A program made the translations under genes and the position numbers. A stretch of DNA of 51,615 nt from positions 1-51,615 of the forward strand of contig CAJTPN010000013.1 of NCBI GenBank assembly GCA_910578185.1. Reading direction: 5' to 3'. Origin of the DNA: an uncultured Acetatifactor sp. (GTDB lineage: Bacteria > Bacillota > Clostridia > Lachnospirales > Lachnospiraceae). The notes under the pieces are model-generated. The model did not search any database, had not been told where the DNA came from, and worked only from the letters and a program-made list of their open reading frames with translations. Shown here piece after piece: positions 1-8,262 of the stretch; position 1 is the first letter of the stretch, and each line of letters opens with the position of its first letter.

Positions 1-370
1 GGTTCTTTGCTTTGGATTTTATCTGGCGTTGATTCTTGTCATTACTGTTTTTTCCAGAGAAGGGGGAGAAAGTAACGGAGTGGATTTGGAGTTGTTTTCT
101 ACCTGGGGGATCAATGACAGAAACAATGCTTTTGTGGTGGAAAATGTGCTTCTTTTCCTGCCGTATGGTTTTTTCGGCGGATGGGTATTGGGGAAAAAGC
201 GTCGCTTTATTATCTGTACGGCCATGGGAGCCATTACCAGTCTGTGTATCGAATGTCTACAGCTGGTTACAGGAAGGGGATTCTTCCAGATAGATGACAT
301 TCTGACCAATATCCTGGGAACCATGATAGGCTATCTGAGCTTCAAACTGCTGTTTGGCAGAAGGGCTTGA
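1..370 (+). CDS. VanZ-like membrane protein, 5' end cut by window edge
   Basis: Reading phase is open from base 2, so the true start lies upstream. What remains (about 122 residues) has hydrophobic stretches near the left edge, around the FLPYGFFGGW segment and at the C-terminus, with an acidic EC-Q-L segment followed by FQIDDILTNILGTMIGY. The pattern of a polar Glu-Cys helix and then a D-D-N-G helix is typical of VanZ-like family proteins, small membrane proteins of mostly unknown function, some linked to teicoplanin resistance. It ends 19 bp before the stop of the convergent sigG gene. The family is recognised; the substrate and role are not. Confidence 0.75.
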   Translation, partial: VLCFGFYLALILVITVFSREGGESNGVDLELFSTWGINDRNNAFVVENVLLFLPYGFFGGWVLGKKRRFIICTAMGAITSLCIECLQLVTGRGFFQIDDILTNILGTMIGYLSFKLLFGRRA

Positions 371-388
371 TATTGTCGTTAATGCAGC

Positions 389-1168
389 CTATGCCGTCAG
401 ATAAGTGCGCATGGTACGCAGGGCATTTTTTTCCAGGCGGGAAACCTGTGCCTGGGAGATGCCGATGCTTTCCGCTACCTCCATCTGGGTTTTGCCCTCG
501 AAAAAGCGCAGGGAAATGATCTCATGTTCTCTTGGGTTTAAGTGTTTCATGGCTTCGCTGAGAGAGAGATGCTCTACCCATGTCTCTTCCTTGTTTTTCT
601 TGTCACTGATTTGGTCCATCACATAGAGCGTGTCGCCGCCGTCGGTAAAGATAGGCTCATAAAGACTCATGGGATTTTGAATGGCGTCCAGTGCATAGGC
701 AATATCTTCCTTGGAAACACCGATTTCGGTGGCGATCTCTTCTATGGATGGCTCTTTTAAATTCTTTCTGGTGAGGGATTCTCTTGCGTAGATTGCTTTG
801 TAGGCGGTGTCTTTCAGTGAACGGGAGACTCGCATGGTGCTGTTATCCCGAAGAAAACGCCGTATCTCTCCTATGATCATGGGAACCGCATAGGTTGAAA
901 ACTTTACGTTCAGGGAAGGGTCAAAATTATCTATCGCCTTGATCAGGCCAATGCACCCTATCTGGAATAAATCGTCCACGTTTTCGTTGCTGGAGGAAAA
1001 ACGTTTGATGACGCTGAGCACCAGGCGCAGATTGCCTTCAATGTAAGTCTCCCGTGCCTTCGCGTCGCCGGCTTCGATTTGCTGAAAAAGAGCTTCCTTT
1101 TCTTCTGCTTTCAGCAGAGGGAGCTTGGAGGTATTTACCCCACAGATTTCCACTTTTCCCTGTGTCAT
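389..1168 (-). CDS. sigG: RNA polymerase sporulation sigma factor SigG
   Basis: A 259-residue sigma-70 family protein that directs late forespore transcription. Region 2 is visible as the NLRLVLSVIKRF segment followed by DDLFQIGCIGLIKAIDNFD, and the -10 recognition helix as FSTYAVPMIIGEIRRFLRD. Region 4 holds the helix-turn-helix KTQMEVAESIGISQAQVSRLEK. Length and the N-terminal NTSKLP-L motif fit SigG rather than SigF or SigE. A GAGGAAG ribosome site precedes the ATG. It faces left, divergent from ylmC. A sigma-G-type promoter sits about 45 bp upstream, which suggests autoregulation. Confidence in the assignment is high. Confidence 0.95.
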   Translation of the reverse strand: MTQGKVEICGVNTSKLPLLKAEEKEALFQQIEAGDAKARETYIEGNLRLVLSVIKRFSSSNENVDDLFQIGCIGLIKAIDNFDPSLNVKFSTYAVPMIIGEIRRFLRDNSTMRVSRSLKDTAYKAIYARESLTRKNLKEPSIEEIATEIGVSKEDIAYALDAIQNPMSLYEPIFTDGGDTLYVMDQISDKKNKEETWVEHLSLSEAMKHLNPREHEIISLRFFEGKTQMEVAESIGISQAQVSRLEKNALRTMRTYLTA

Positions 1169-1214
1169 TTCTTACTTCCTCATTTCTATGCTTTTTAATG
1201 CCTTGATATAGTGC

Positions 1215-1243
1215 TAGTATGTACTTGGCAAGGAAAAATATTC
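1215..1243 (-). promoter_or_regulatory. sigma-G-type promoter of sigG
   Basis: Read on the minus strand, GAATA (1239-1243) is followed after 17 bp by CATACTA (1215-1221). The known sigma-G consensus in Bacillus has a -35 around GMATA and a -10 of CATACTA, so the -10 match is complete. The predicted start point falls about 40 bp before the sigG ATG. This fits the known positive autoregulation of sigG. Confidence 0.6.
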
Positions 1244-1370
1244 CCGGAGCGGTGCAAAACATTATTTTGTTATCATTTGGAAAAAGGCAGCATATTTGTA
1301 ATAAAGAAAAGATTATTTTCAGGGGCTGTATGAAAAAGTTTTAAAGTTCACCCTGATAAAGGAGTGTCAT

Positions 1371-1604
1371 ATGCTTTATTCCGAATTAAAATGTAAGGAC
1401 GTCATCAATATCAAGGATTGTAAGAAATTGGGAAGGGTGTGTGATCTGGAATTTGATCAGTGTACGGGATGTATATGTAAGATCATGGTGCCTGGGTGCA
1501 ATCGTTTTTTGGGCTTTTTGAACTGTGATCCCAATATTGTGATACCCTACAAGGACATCCGGCAGATTGGCCCTGATATTATTCTCGTTGACATTCATTG
1601 CTGA
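1371..1604 (+). CDS. YlmC/YmxH family sporulation protein (PRC-barrel)
   Basis: A 77-residue protein with the compact beta-rich layout of PRC-barrel proteins: MLYSELKCKDVINI, then G-R-V-CDLEFD, then a run of hydrophobic strands ending in YKDIRQIGPDIILVDI. This matches the small YlmC/YmxH family found in spore formers, whose molecular role is unknown. The Cys pair in the CTGCICKIMVPG segment is notable. The AAAGGAG ribosome site lies 7 bp before the ATG. It stands between sigG and nrdR, an order often seen in related Clostridia. Confidence 0.85.
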   Translation: MLYSELKCKDVINIKDCKKLGRVCDLEFDQCTGCICKIMVPGCNRFLGFLNCDPNIVIPYKDIRQIGPDIILVDIHC

Positions 1605-1674
1605 ATATGGTACATTAGGACTATAAAATAGGTTTGGTCAACGAGCCAAAAAATATGTAAATGGAGGCAAATAT

Positions 1675-2124
1675 ATGAAATGTCCTTTTTGCAGCCATGA
1701 AAATACCAGGGTGATCGATTCGAGACCGGCGGAAGATAACAATTCCATCCGGCGTCGGCGTGTGTGTGATGAGTGTGGGAAACGCTTTACCACTTATGAA
1801 AAAATTGAGACGATTCCCCTGATCATCATTAAAAAAGACAATAACAGAGAAGCGTACAACCGTTCAAAGATTGAGGGGGGATTGATACGCGCCTGTCATA
1901 AAAGGCCGGTGAGTGTGCAGCAGATTACCATTTTGGTGGACGAAGTGGAAAATGAGATATTCAGTATGGTGGAGAAGGAGATTTCCAGCCAGGTGATCGG
2001 TGAGCTTTTGATGAACAAGTTAAAAGATCTGGATCCGGTGGCTTATGTCCGGTTTGCGTCCGTCTACAGAGAATTTAAGGATGTGAACACATTTATGGAC
2101 GAATTGAAGAAGCTGCTGGAATAA
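1675..2124 (+). CDS. nrdR: Transcriptional repressor NrdR
   Basis: A 149-residue protein that senses ATP/dATP and represses ribonucleotide reductase genes. The N-terminal zinc ribbon has CPFC at residues 3-6 and CDEC at about 31-34, separated by the conserved basic NSIRRRRVC stretch. The ATP-cone follows from the KIETIPLIIIKKD segment through YREFKDVNTF. Length is standard for the family. The start is set by GGAGG ten bases upstream. It follows ylmC by 70 bp and may be cotranscribed, or use a weak TTGCTG/TATAAA pair overlapping the ylmC stop. Confidence 0.97.
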   Translation: MKCPFCSHENTRVIDSRPAEDNNSIRRRRVCDECGKRFTTYEKIETIPLIIIKKDNNREAYNRSKIEGGLIRACHKRPVSVQQITILVDEVENEIFSMVEKEISSQVIGELLMNKLKDLDPVAYVRFASVYREFKDVNTFMDELKKLLE

Positions 2125-2231
2125 GAGAGTGAGGTTTGCGTACAACTGTTGAGAGGCCGGCAATCTTGGCGAAGGGGATGAGCGCCAGGTTGGTGATGAA
2201 TTGGAACAATCGAAAATTTGAACAGGAAAAT

Positions 2232-2280
2232 ATAAATTCCCGCAGGAAGTAAGAAAATCTTACCTTTTGCGGGAATTTAT
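2232..2280. terminator. Long hairpin between convergent nrdR and the flippase gene
   Basis: Arms 2232-2244 and 2268-2280 pair perfectly over 13 bp. They continue inward through 2245-2254 and 2258-2267 with one mismatch and wobbles, leaving a 3-base AAA loop. The position between convergent genes suggests a bidirectional terminator, although neither side has a clean T-tract. Confidence 0.6.
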
Positions 2281-2340
2281 CGATTGCAGGCCGTTGTTTT
2301 GGAAAAAACCTTGAGATTTCATGTGATAAGGGGCTTAAAA

Positions 2341-3690
2341 TCAATGCTTTTTCAGGAAGCGGTACAGGCATCCCAAGTAGAGCAGACCCAGGGCAAGCTG
2401 GCTGGCCAAAAGCCCCCAGAGATATCCAGTGATGCCAAAGCGGGGAATGGCGGCAAATACAAAACCCAGGCGAAGCAGCAGGCAGACCACATTCATGGCA
2501 AAGATGTGCCCGGCCATACCAAGGCCCTGAAGAATGCTGGACAGGGTGGTATCCAGATAGAGGAAGGGGCACAGGAATCCAAGTGTGGTGATAAAATAAC
2601 CTGCCAGGGGACTGTTGAATAATGTGGTTCCCATCCATCTGCCCAACAGGACAAAGACGCCCATGCAGCAAATTCCCATGAAGCCGCAGTATTTTACGGT
2701 GCGCAGAGTGGCTTTTTTGACGGCGTCCATATCTCCCAGCGCGTAGTTTTCTGATATCATTGGCAGGAGGAGAACTGCTACGGAGCTGGTCAAGGCGTTT
2801 GGAAAGAAGATAAAGGGCATTGCCATACCGGTGAGTACCCCGTAAACGCTTAATGCGGTGGTGTTGTCATAGCCGTAGATTTTCAGCTGTGCGGGAATGG
2901 ATACCGATTCCACACTTTGCAGGAGATTTAATACAATACGATTGGCGGTAAGCGGCAGTGCCATTGCCAACAGCTTGCCATATAAGAGACTGGCCTGGCC
3001 GGATTTTTTGTTCAAGCTTCCGGGAAGCTTGGATATCGGGTTGGCAGAAGAAATCCGCAGCCGTGGAAAGATGGCGATGGCGGCCATCAGCATGGAGAAA
3101 AATTCTCCGATGGTAAGTCCCAGGATAGCCACGCTGATGGAAGGGGTTTTGCCAAGGGACAGGCAGTAGGCGGAAATTATGTAGACACAGCCGACTCTGA
3201 CACTCTGCTCCAGGAGCTGAGAGCCTGCCGGAATCCCGGCTTTTTTGATACCATAAAAGTATCCGTTCAGACAAGAGTGTACTGCGCTCAAGGGTACAGA
3301 GAAAGAGAGGATGCGCAGCATGGAGGCGGTACGGGGCTCCTGCAGCAGATATAAGGCAATGTGGTCCGCAAAAATGTACAGGACGGCATTACATAGCAGG
3401 GACAGAGGCAGGGACAGGCTTAGTCCCTGGAGAACGGGACGCAGAGAAGGGGACTTTTGGGTAGCAGTCTGTTCCGCCACAAGTTTGGAAATGGCGGTCT
3501 GATAACCTGCCGCAGTCAGGGAGAAGGACAGGGAGAGTACCGGGCTGAGCAGCTGGTAGATTCCCATTTCCGCTTCCCCGAACAGGCGAGAGAGGTAGAT
3601 GCGGTAAAAAAAACCGATGAGCCTGCTGATGAAACCTGTGGCGGTAAGGATAAATGTGCCCACAATCAGAGGGTGTCGTTGTTTTTTCAT
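2341..3690 (-). CDS. SpoVB/MurJ-like polysaccharide flippase (MOP superfamily)
   Basis: About 449 residues with roughly 12-14 predicted membrane helices; the opening GTFILTATGFISRLIGFFYRIYLSRLFG is the signature of the SpoVB-like branch of the MOP exporter superfamily, which flips lipid-linked cell wall or polysaccharide precursors. In spore formers SpoVB is needed for cortex synthesis. An in-frame ATG at 3726 exists, but it has no ribosome site, while the ATG at 3690 has GGAAG about 9 bp upstream, so the shorter form is chosen. It is convergent with nrdR and divergent from the desulfurase. Several paralogues usually occur per genome, so the spoVB symbol is withheld. Confidence 0.85.
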   Translation of the reverse strand: MKKQRHPLIVGTFILTATGFISRLIGFFYRIYLSRLFGEAEMGIYQLLSPVLSLSFSLTAAGYQTAISKLVAEQTATQKSPSLRPVLQGLSLSLPLSLLCNAVLYIFADHIALYLLQEPRTASMLRILSFSVPLSAVHSCLNGYFYGIKKAGIPAGSQLLEQSVRVGCVYIISAYCLSLGKTPSISVAILGLTIGEFFSMLMAAIAIFPRLRISSANPISKLPGSLNKKSGQASLLYGKLLAMALPLTANRIVLNLLQSVESVSIPAQLKIYGYDNTTALSVYGVLTGMAMPFIFFPNALTSSVAVLLLPMISENYALGDMDAVKKATLRTVKYCGFMGICCMGVFVLLGRWMGTTLFNSPLAGYFITTLGFLCPFLYLDTTLSSILQGLGMAGHIFAMNVVCLLLRLGFVFAAIPRFGITGYLWGLLASQLALGLLYLGCLYRFLKKH

Positions 3691-3794
3691 GTGGATTAAC
3701 TTCCATAGATAGTAACTTTTAATCATTATATTCGAAGGGTTTGGTTGACAGAACGGACAGGGGAGAGTAAAAGAAAGGATAGGGACGGACGGAG

Positions 3795-4940
3795 ATGATT
3801 TACCTTGACAATGCGGCTACTACAAGAATGGCCTCGGAGGTGCTGGAGGCAATGTTGCCGTACTTTACAACAGAATATGGCAATCCTGGCGCAGTGTACG
3901 CTATGGGGTCAGGTGGAAAGAAGGCGGTAAACGAGGCGAGAAGGAAGATTGCGGCTGTGATTGGCGCCGGACAGGAAGAAATTTATTTCACATCGGGAGG
4001 ATCCGAGTCGGATAACTGGGCCATAAAGGGGGCGGCGGAGAGCCTGTGTGAGAGGGGGCGCCATATTATCACAACCAAGATAGAGCATTATGCGGTGCTG
4101 CGCACCTGTAAATATCTTGAGAAAAAGGGGTATGAGGTGACTTATTTGGATGTGGATCGGGAAGGGCTGGTGCGGATTCGGGATCTGGAAGCGGCTGTAC
4201 GCAAGGATACAATTTTGATCAGTGTGATGTCGGCAAACAATGAGGTGGGTACCATACAACCGATTGGAGAGATTGGCAAACTGGCCAGGGAAAAAGGAAT
4301 TTTGTTTCACACGGATGCGGTACAGACGTTTGGGCAAATCCCCGTTAATGTGGAGGAACTGGGTGTGGATATGCTGAGTGCCAGCGCTCATAAACTCAAT
4401 GGACCCAAGGGTGTGGGGATGCTGTATCTTCGCAAGGGGGTGAAGCTTGCGGCGTTTCTGCACGGAGGTACGCAGGAGAGAGGCCGCAGGGCCGGAACGG
4501 AAAATGTTCCCGGGATCGTTGGATTTGGGGTGGCTGCGGAGAGAGCATCCGGCAGGTTGGAGGAAAAAGAACCAAGGGAAAAGGAGCTTCGAGACTATTT
4601 GATCCGCAGGATTGAGAGCGAAATTCCGGATTGCCGTCTGAACGGTCACAGAACAAAGCGGCTCCCTGGCAATGTAAACTTTTCTTTTGGAGCCGTTGAA
4701 GGAGAAGCTCTGTTGATTTTGCTGGATAGGAAGGGAATCTGTGCTTCCAGCGGTTCCGCGTGTACTTCTCGGGAATCGGCTCCATCCCATGTACTGCTGG
4801 CCATGGGACTGGATGAGGAGCAGGCAAACGGTTCGATCAGATTGACCCTTTCCGGGGACAATACAAGGGAAGAGATGGATGTGACAGTCCAACAGTTGAA
4901 GCAAATTGTGGAATATCTTCGTGAAATCAAAAGATCCTAA
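3795..4940 (+). CDS. Cysteine desulfurase (NifS/IscS class)
   Basis: A 381-residue PLP enzyme taking sulfur from cysteine for Fe-S clusters or tRNA thiolation. It opens with the diagnostic MIYLDNAATTR. The PLP lysine is K200 in SAHKLNGPKG, the substrate-binding segment GGTQERGRRAGTEN follows, and the persulfide cysteine is C323 in SSGSACTSRE. The Cys-loop is of the long NifS/IscS (class I) type. The mnmA gene some 7 kb downstream needs such a sulfur donor, so this is a plausible partner, though the two are not in one operon. It starts 105 bp from the divergent flippase gene. Confidence 0.93.
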   Translation: MIYLDNAATTRMASEVLEAMLPYFTTEYGNPGAVYAMGSGGKKAVNEARRKIAAVIGAGQEEIYFTSGGSESDNWAIKGAAESLCERGRHIITTKIEHYAVLRTCKYLEKKGYEVTYLDVDREGLVRIRDLEAAVRKDTILISVMSANNEVGTIQPIGEIGKLAREKGILFHTDAVQTFGQIPVNVEELGVDMLSASAHKLNGPKGVGMLYLRKGVKLAAFLHGGTQERGRRAGTENVPGIVGFGVAAERASGRLEEKEPREKELRDYLIRRIESEIPDCRLNGHRTKRLPGNVNFSFGAVEGEALLILLDRKGICASSGSACTSRESAPSHVLLAMGLDEEQANGSIRLTLSGDNTREEMDVTVQQLKQIVEYLREIKRS

Positions 4941-5039
4941 TATGAAAAACTCTAAAAAAAGATGGATTTCAGGTACAAAATAGTCTATAATAAAGAAAGG
5001 CAGCTCTTTTCACATAATTTATATTTTTGGGGGAAGCCA

Positions 5040-6137
5040 GTGGTAAGGAGAAAATATATAAGTACAAGAGCGATAAAGAATGGTATGGTGATTGACCAGG
5101 CAATCGTAGACAGAACTGGCCGTATTCTGATTGCGCGAAAAACGATATTGGATGATTTCCTGATAGAGGCGCTTCGCAAGATGGCCATTTCCGGGATATA
5201 TATCAGGGAAGGCGAAGAGGATCCGGAGGAGGATGTGATAGAGGCATCGCCGGAGGTAGAGGAAAAAATCGAGAAACTTAAGGTTGCGGACAGGGCAAGG
5301 GTCAATTTGTCCGAGAGTGTGAAGAAGCGTGTGACAGAAGGCGTGAAATATCTCTACAGTGACACTGCATCCGCAGATCTCACCGACACGGCGGCCAGAG
5401 TCACCGGAAATTTGATGGATTCTATTATGGAAAACGACGCTGTGGCACTCAATATTGACGTGCTGAAGGTCAGCGACGAATATACATTCAAACACAGCGT
5501 GGATGTCTCAACCATTTCCATGCTGATCGCAAAGAAAAGCGGATTTCCGGAAATGGATATTCAGAGGATAGGCATGGCGGGGCTGCTGCACGACTTGGGA
5601 AAATCCAAAGTGCCAAACGAAGTGCTGAATAAAGCGGGAAAACTAACGGAAGAAGAATTTGCCATCATGAAAAAACATTCTCTCTATGGCTATCAGATAT
5701 TAAAGGAGAGAAAGGACATTCCACAGGAGGTACTGATGGGAGTACTTCAGCACCATGAGAAAATAAACGGGAAGGGATATCCCATGGGTGTGTCCGCAGA
5801 ACAGATTTCGGAGTATGCAAAGATACTTTCCATTGCGGATATCTACGACGCGCTTGTTACGGAAAGACCCTATAAGAAGGCATTCAGTCAGCAGGACGCC
5901 ATTGAGATGATTATGGCCATGACGGATGAACTTGATATTACATACATGAGAAATTTTCTCGCCATAATGATTCTGTATCCCGTTGACAGTGTTGTTACCT
6001 TGAGCAATGGGGAGCGGGCAAGGGTGGTGAAGAATAATCCTCAATATCCTCTCCGACCAACCGTTGTGAGTATAAAGACCGGTGCGGTATATAATTTGTC
6101 CGAAGATATCAAATGTGCCAGCCTGATTATTGAATAG
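5040..6137 (+). CDS. HD-GYP domain protein, probable cyclic-di-GMP phosphodiesterase
   Basis: About 365 residues. The N-terminal 90 residues form a small domain (YISTRAIKNGMVIDQAIVD) common in front of HD-GYP domains. The catalytic domain has HSVDVSTI, LLHDLGKSKVP, HH-KINGKGYP and SIADIYDALVTERPYKK, so both the HD pair and the GYP loop are intact. Cyclic-di-GMP hydrolysis is expected from the family. The chosen GTG at 5040 has GGGGG six bases upstream and gives the usual family N-terminus; an ATG at 4962 gives a 26-residue extension without a good ribosome site. It lies 14 bp before the response regulator, so cotranscription is likely. Confidence 0.88.
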   Translation: MVRRKYISTRAIKNGMVIDQAIVDRTGRILIARKTILDDFLIEALRKMAISGIYIREGEEDPEEDVIEASPEVEEKIEKLKVADRARVNLSESVKKRVTEGVKYLYSDTASADLTDTAARVTGNLMDSIMENDAVALNIDVLKVSDEYTFKHSVDVSTISMLIAKKSGFPEMDIQRIGMAGLLHDLGKSKVPNEVLNKAGKLTEEEFAIMKKHSLYGYQILKERKDIPQEVLMGVLQHHEKINGKGYPMGVSAEQISEYAKILSIADIYDALVTERPYKKAFSQQDAIEMIMAMTDELDITYMRNFLAIMILYPVDSVVTLSNGERARVVKNNPQYPLRPTVVSIKTGAVYNLSEDIKCASLIIE

Positions 6138-6150
6138 GAGCCGGGATCAA

Positions 6151-6834
6151 ATGAAGTATAAGCTGTTAATTGTAGAAGATGATACTGTAATTGCGGAGGA
6201 GATGAAACGCCACCTGGAAAAATGGGGGTATGAAGTGGCCTGTGTGGAGAACTTTCAAAATGTGACCAGGGAATTTGCCGCATTTGCGCCCCAACTGGTG
6301 CTGATGGATATTGGGCTGCCTTTTTATAACGGTTATTATTGGTGCGCCCAGATCAGACAGGTTTCCCAGGTACCGATTATCTTTGTCTCTTCCGCCAGTG
6401 ATCATATGAATATCGTTATGGCGGTGAACATGGGCGGTGACGATTTTGTGACCAAACCGTTTCTGCCGGAGGTGTTGTCCGCAAAGGTCCAGGCGATGTT
6501 AAGGCGCACTTACACATTCAGAGACCAGACGAATCTGATGGAATGTCAGGGATTGCTGCTGGACTTGGCGGATGCGTCGGTTTTGGTAAACGGGCAGAAG
6601 CTGGAGTTGACCAAAAATGAATTCCGCATTTTGCAGATTTTATTTGAAAACGCAGGAGGTACAGTGTCCAGAGAAGCAATTATGAAACGGCTATGGGACA
6701 ATGACTGCTTTGTGGATGACAATACTTTGACGGTAAACATGACAAGACTGCGTAAAAAGCTGGATGCGGCAGGCGCGGAGGGGATGATACACACAAAGAA
6801 AGGCCTTGGCTACAGTATCGGAGAATCAATATGA
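6151..6834 (+). CDS. OmpR-family response regulator of a Bce-type module
   Basis: About 227 residues. The receiver domain has acidic residues D10-D11, phosphoacceptor D53 in LVLMDIGLP, and the VTKPF lysine near residue 97. A winged-helix DNA-binding domain follows, ending in RLRKKLDAAG and TKKGLGYS. The ATG at 6151 with GGAG upstream fits better than a TTG 21 bp earlier. Its stop overlaps the kinase start as ATGA. With the kinase and the ABC transporter downstream it forms a BceRS-BceAB-like set for peptide antibiotic sensing and resistance, the expected target being the bceA promoter region. Confidence 0.92.
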   Translation: MKYKLLIVEDDTVIAEEMKRHLEKWGYEVACVENFQNVTREFAAFAPQLVLMDIGLPFYNGYYWCAQIRQVSQVPIIFVSSASDHMNIVMAVNMGGDDFVTKPFLPEVLSAKVQAMLRRTYTFRDQTNLMECQGLLLDLADASVLVNGQKLELTKNEFRILQILFENAGGTVSREAIMKRLWDNDCFVDDNTLTVNMTRLRKKLDAAGAEGMIHTKKGLGYSIGESI

Positions 6835-7880
6835 GGTTTTGGTTTCGTTTTTTGAAAGAAAAAAAAATAATCATTTTTCTTTATGTGGTATCCACGCTGT
6901 TATTTATCTCGGTAGGGGCTTTATATCACATCGAGAATCTGGGCAAGCTTTTGTATGCCACGCTTTTGGCGTTTTCGGTGTGGGGAGCGATTGGATTTCT
7001 TGCCAGTATGCGGTATGTCCGCAAGAGCCGCCGACTGGAAGAAATATTTGAACATTTTGAACGGGAGGGAGAGCTGCTTTTGTGGGAGCCTCTGCCTATG
7101 GGAGAGGATAGGATAGAAGAAGCTGCGACATACGCGGATGCCCAGCTTTTTTTTCTTTTGTCCATTTATGAAAAGCAGTTGAAGGAGAGAGAAGAATGGG
7201 AGAAGAAATCCCAGGAGTACAGGGAATATTACGTAATGTGGACGCATCAGGTCAAGACGCCCATCGCCGCTATGAAGCTTTTGCTGGAAAACGGAGGAAT
7301 GCAGGGCAGGGAAGGGTTTTTGATGCAGGAAGAACTGTTTAAGATAGAACAGTACGTGGAAATGGTGTTGACTTATCAGAGATTGGAGAACATGTCCGCC
7401 GATCTGGAACTGCAAAAATACGATTTACATTCGCTGATACGGCAGGCGGTTAAAAAGTATTCTGTTCTTTTTATCAATAAGGGATTAAGTCTGGAACTGC
7501 AGGATATGGATATCAGTATTTTGACAGATGAAAAGTGGTTTGTCTTTTGTCTGGAACAGCTTTTGTCAAATAGTATTAAGTATACAAAGGAAGGCGGAAT
7601 TAAGATAAGGGCAGTTTCGGACGGAGAGGAGACGATCAGACTCTGTATTGAGGATACGGGGATCGGAATTCGGCAGGAAGATCTGCCGCGCATTTTTGAG
7701 AAAGGCTTTACCGGATATAACGGCAGGGTGGATAAAAGGGCCACTGGGATCGGATTGTATTTGTGCAGGCGGATTCTGGCATATCTGGGAATTCGGATAA
7801 AAGTGGATAGCATGGAGGGAGAAGGCACCAAAGTGTCCTTGTTATGGGAAAGCTTTCCTTCTGTCTTACAGAAGGACTGA
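6831..7880 (+). CDS. BceS-like intramembrane-sensing histidine kinase
   Basis: A 349-residue kinase with two N-terminal membrane helices (about residues 12-32 and 40-60) separated by only a few residues, the mark of intramembrane-sensing kinases that rely on their ABC transporter for signal input. The phosphoacceptor is H139 in MWTHQVKTPIAAM. ATPase boxes follow: N-box QLLSNSIKYT, G1 DTGIGI, F-box FEKGFTGYNG and G2 ATGIGLYL. It overlaps the regulator by 4 bp. Family knowledge gives the role in sensing cell-wall peptide antibiotics. Confidence 0.92.
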   Translation: MRFWFRFLKEKKIIIFLYVVSTLLFISVGALYHIENLGKLLYATLLAFSVWGAIGFLASMRYVRKSRRLEEIFEHFEREGELLLWEPLPMGEDRIEEAATYADAQLFFLLSIYEKQLKEREEWEKKSQEYREYYVMWTHQVKTPIAAMKLLLENGGMQGREGFLMQEELFKIEQYVEMVLTYQRLENMSADLELQKYDLHSLIRQAVKKYSVLFINKGLSLELQDMDISILTDEKWFVFCLEQLLSNSIKYTKEGGIKIRAVSDGEETIRLCIEDTGIGIRQEDLPRIFEKGFTGYNGRVDKRATGIGLYLCRRILAYLGIRIKVDSMEGEGTKVSLLWESFPSVLQKD

Positions 7881-8060
7881 AGCGATTAGAATCAGTCTGA
7901 TTCCTGTTTTGTATGAATCGCAATGTATCGTATATTTCTTTTTTAGATTGCGGTAATAGATTTTTGCAAAAATGTATGAAAAACACATCGCGGAACAGTT
8001 CGAAAAGGAACCTGTGAAGGTAATAAAGAAGCGAAAAATATGTGCTATAAGTAAAAAAGA

Positions 8061-8110
8061 ACTCCTTTTTGGTAAGAATTGAAATGGGAAAATTCTTATT
8101 GAAAAGGAGT
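8061..8110 (+). other. 20-bp stem-loop with an enclosed ribosome-binding site
   Basis: Arms 8061-8080 and 8091-8110 can pair over all 20 positions in RNA, with three central G-U wobbles, around a 10-base loop. The 3' arm contains AAAAGGAG, which would be hidden when the stem forms. No T-tract follows on the plus strand. Read on the minus strand the stem is followed by TTCTTTTTT, so it could terminate leftward transcripts, but no leftward gene is seen. Confidence 0.55.
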
Positions 8111-8116
8111 ATTTAT

Positions 8117-8185
8117 ATGCCCCTTGGGAATGATGCAGGTATCTTCAAACCTTACAAAACTGTAAGTATATGGGGGAAAATGTAA
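8117..8185 (+). CDS. Possible 22-residue leader peptide
   Basis: ATG lies 7 bp after a strong AAAGGAG in the 3' arm of the hairpin and opens a 22-codon frame (MPLGNDAGIFKPYKTVSIWGKM). It ends 77 bp before the transporter ATPase. The frame overlaps the BceR-like repeat at 8151-8166, which argues that the DNA may instead be purely promoter sequence. No family is recognised. Treat this as a candidate only. Confidence 0.25.
   Translation: MPLGNDAGIFKPYKTVSIWGKM
8151..8166 (+). promoter_or_regulatory. Candidate BceR-type operator upstream of the ABC transporter
   Basis: CTTACA (8151-8156), four bases, then TGTAAG (8161-8166) form a perfect inverted repeat. This is the TNACA-N4-TGTAA layout known for BceR-like regulators, placed about 100 bp before the transporter start, as expected for the cognate regulator's site. 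A plausible -10 (CATAAT, 8230-8235) and a smaller TGTAT/ATACA repeat (8217-8231) lie between. Elsewhere in the 7881-8262 gap, a 7-bp repeat GAATCAG-T-CTGATTC occupies 7889-7903, just after the kinase stop. Confidence 0.6.
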
Positions 8186-8262
8186 GGCTGTTCTATTGTA
8201 TCAAGCGTCTGTTTTTTGTATGCTTAATACATAATCGTTAGACGAAAACAAGGAGGAGAAAA

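Noticed and set aside
3909..4904. Long open frame on the minus strand across the cysteine desulfurase gene
   Set aside because: No ribosome site or recognisable family; the plus strand encodes a clear enzyme with all catalytic residues.
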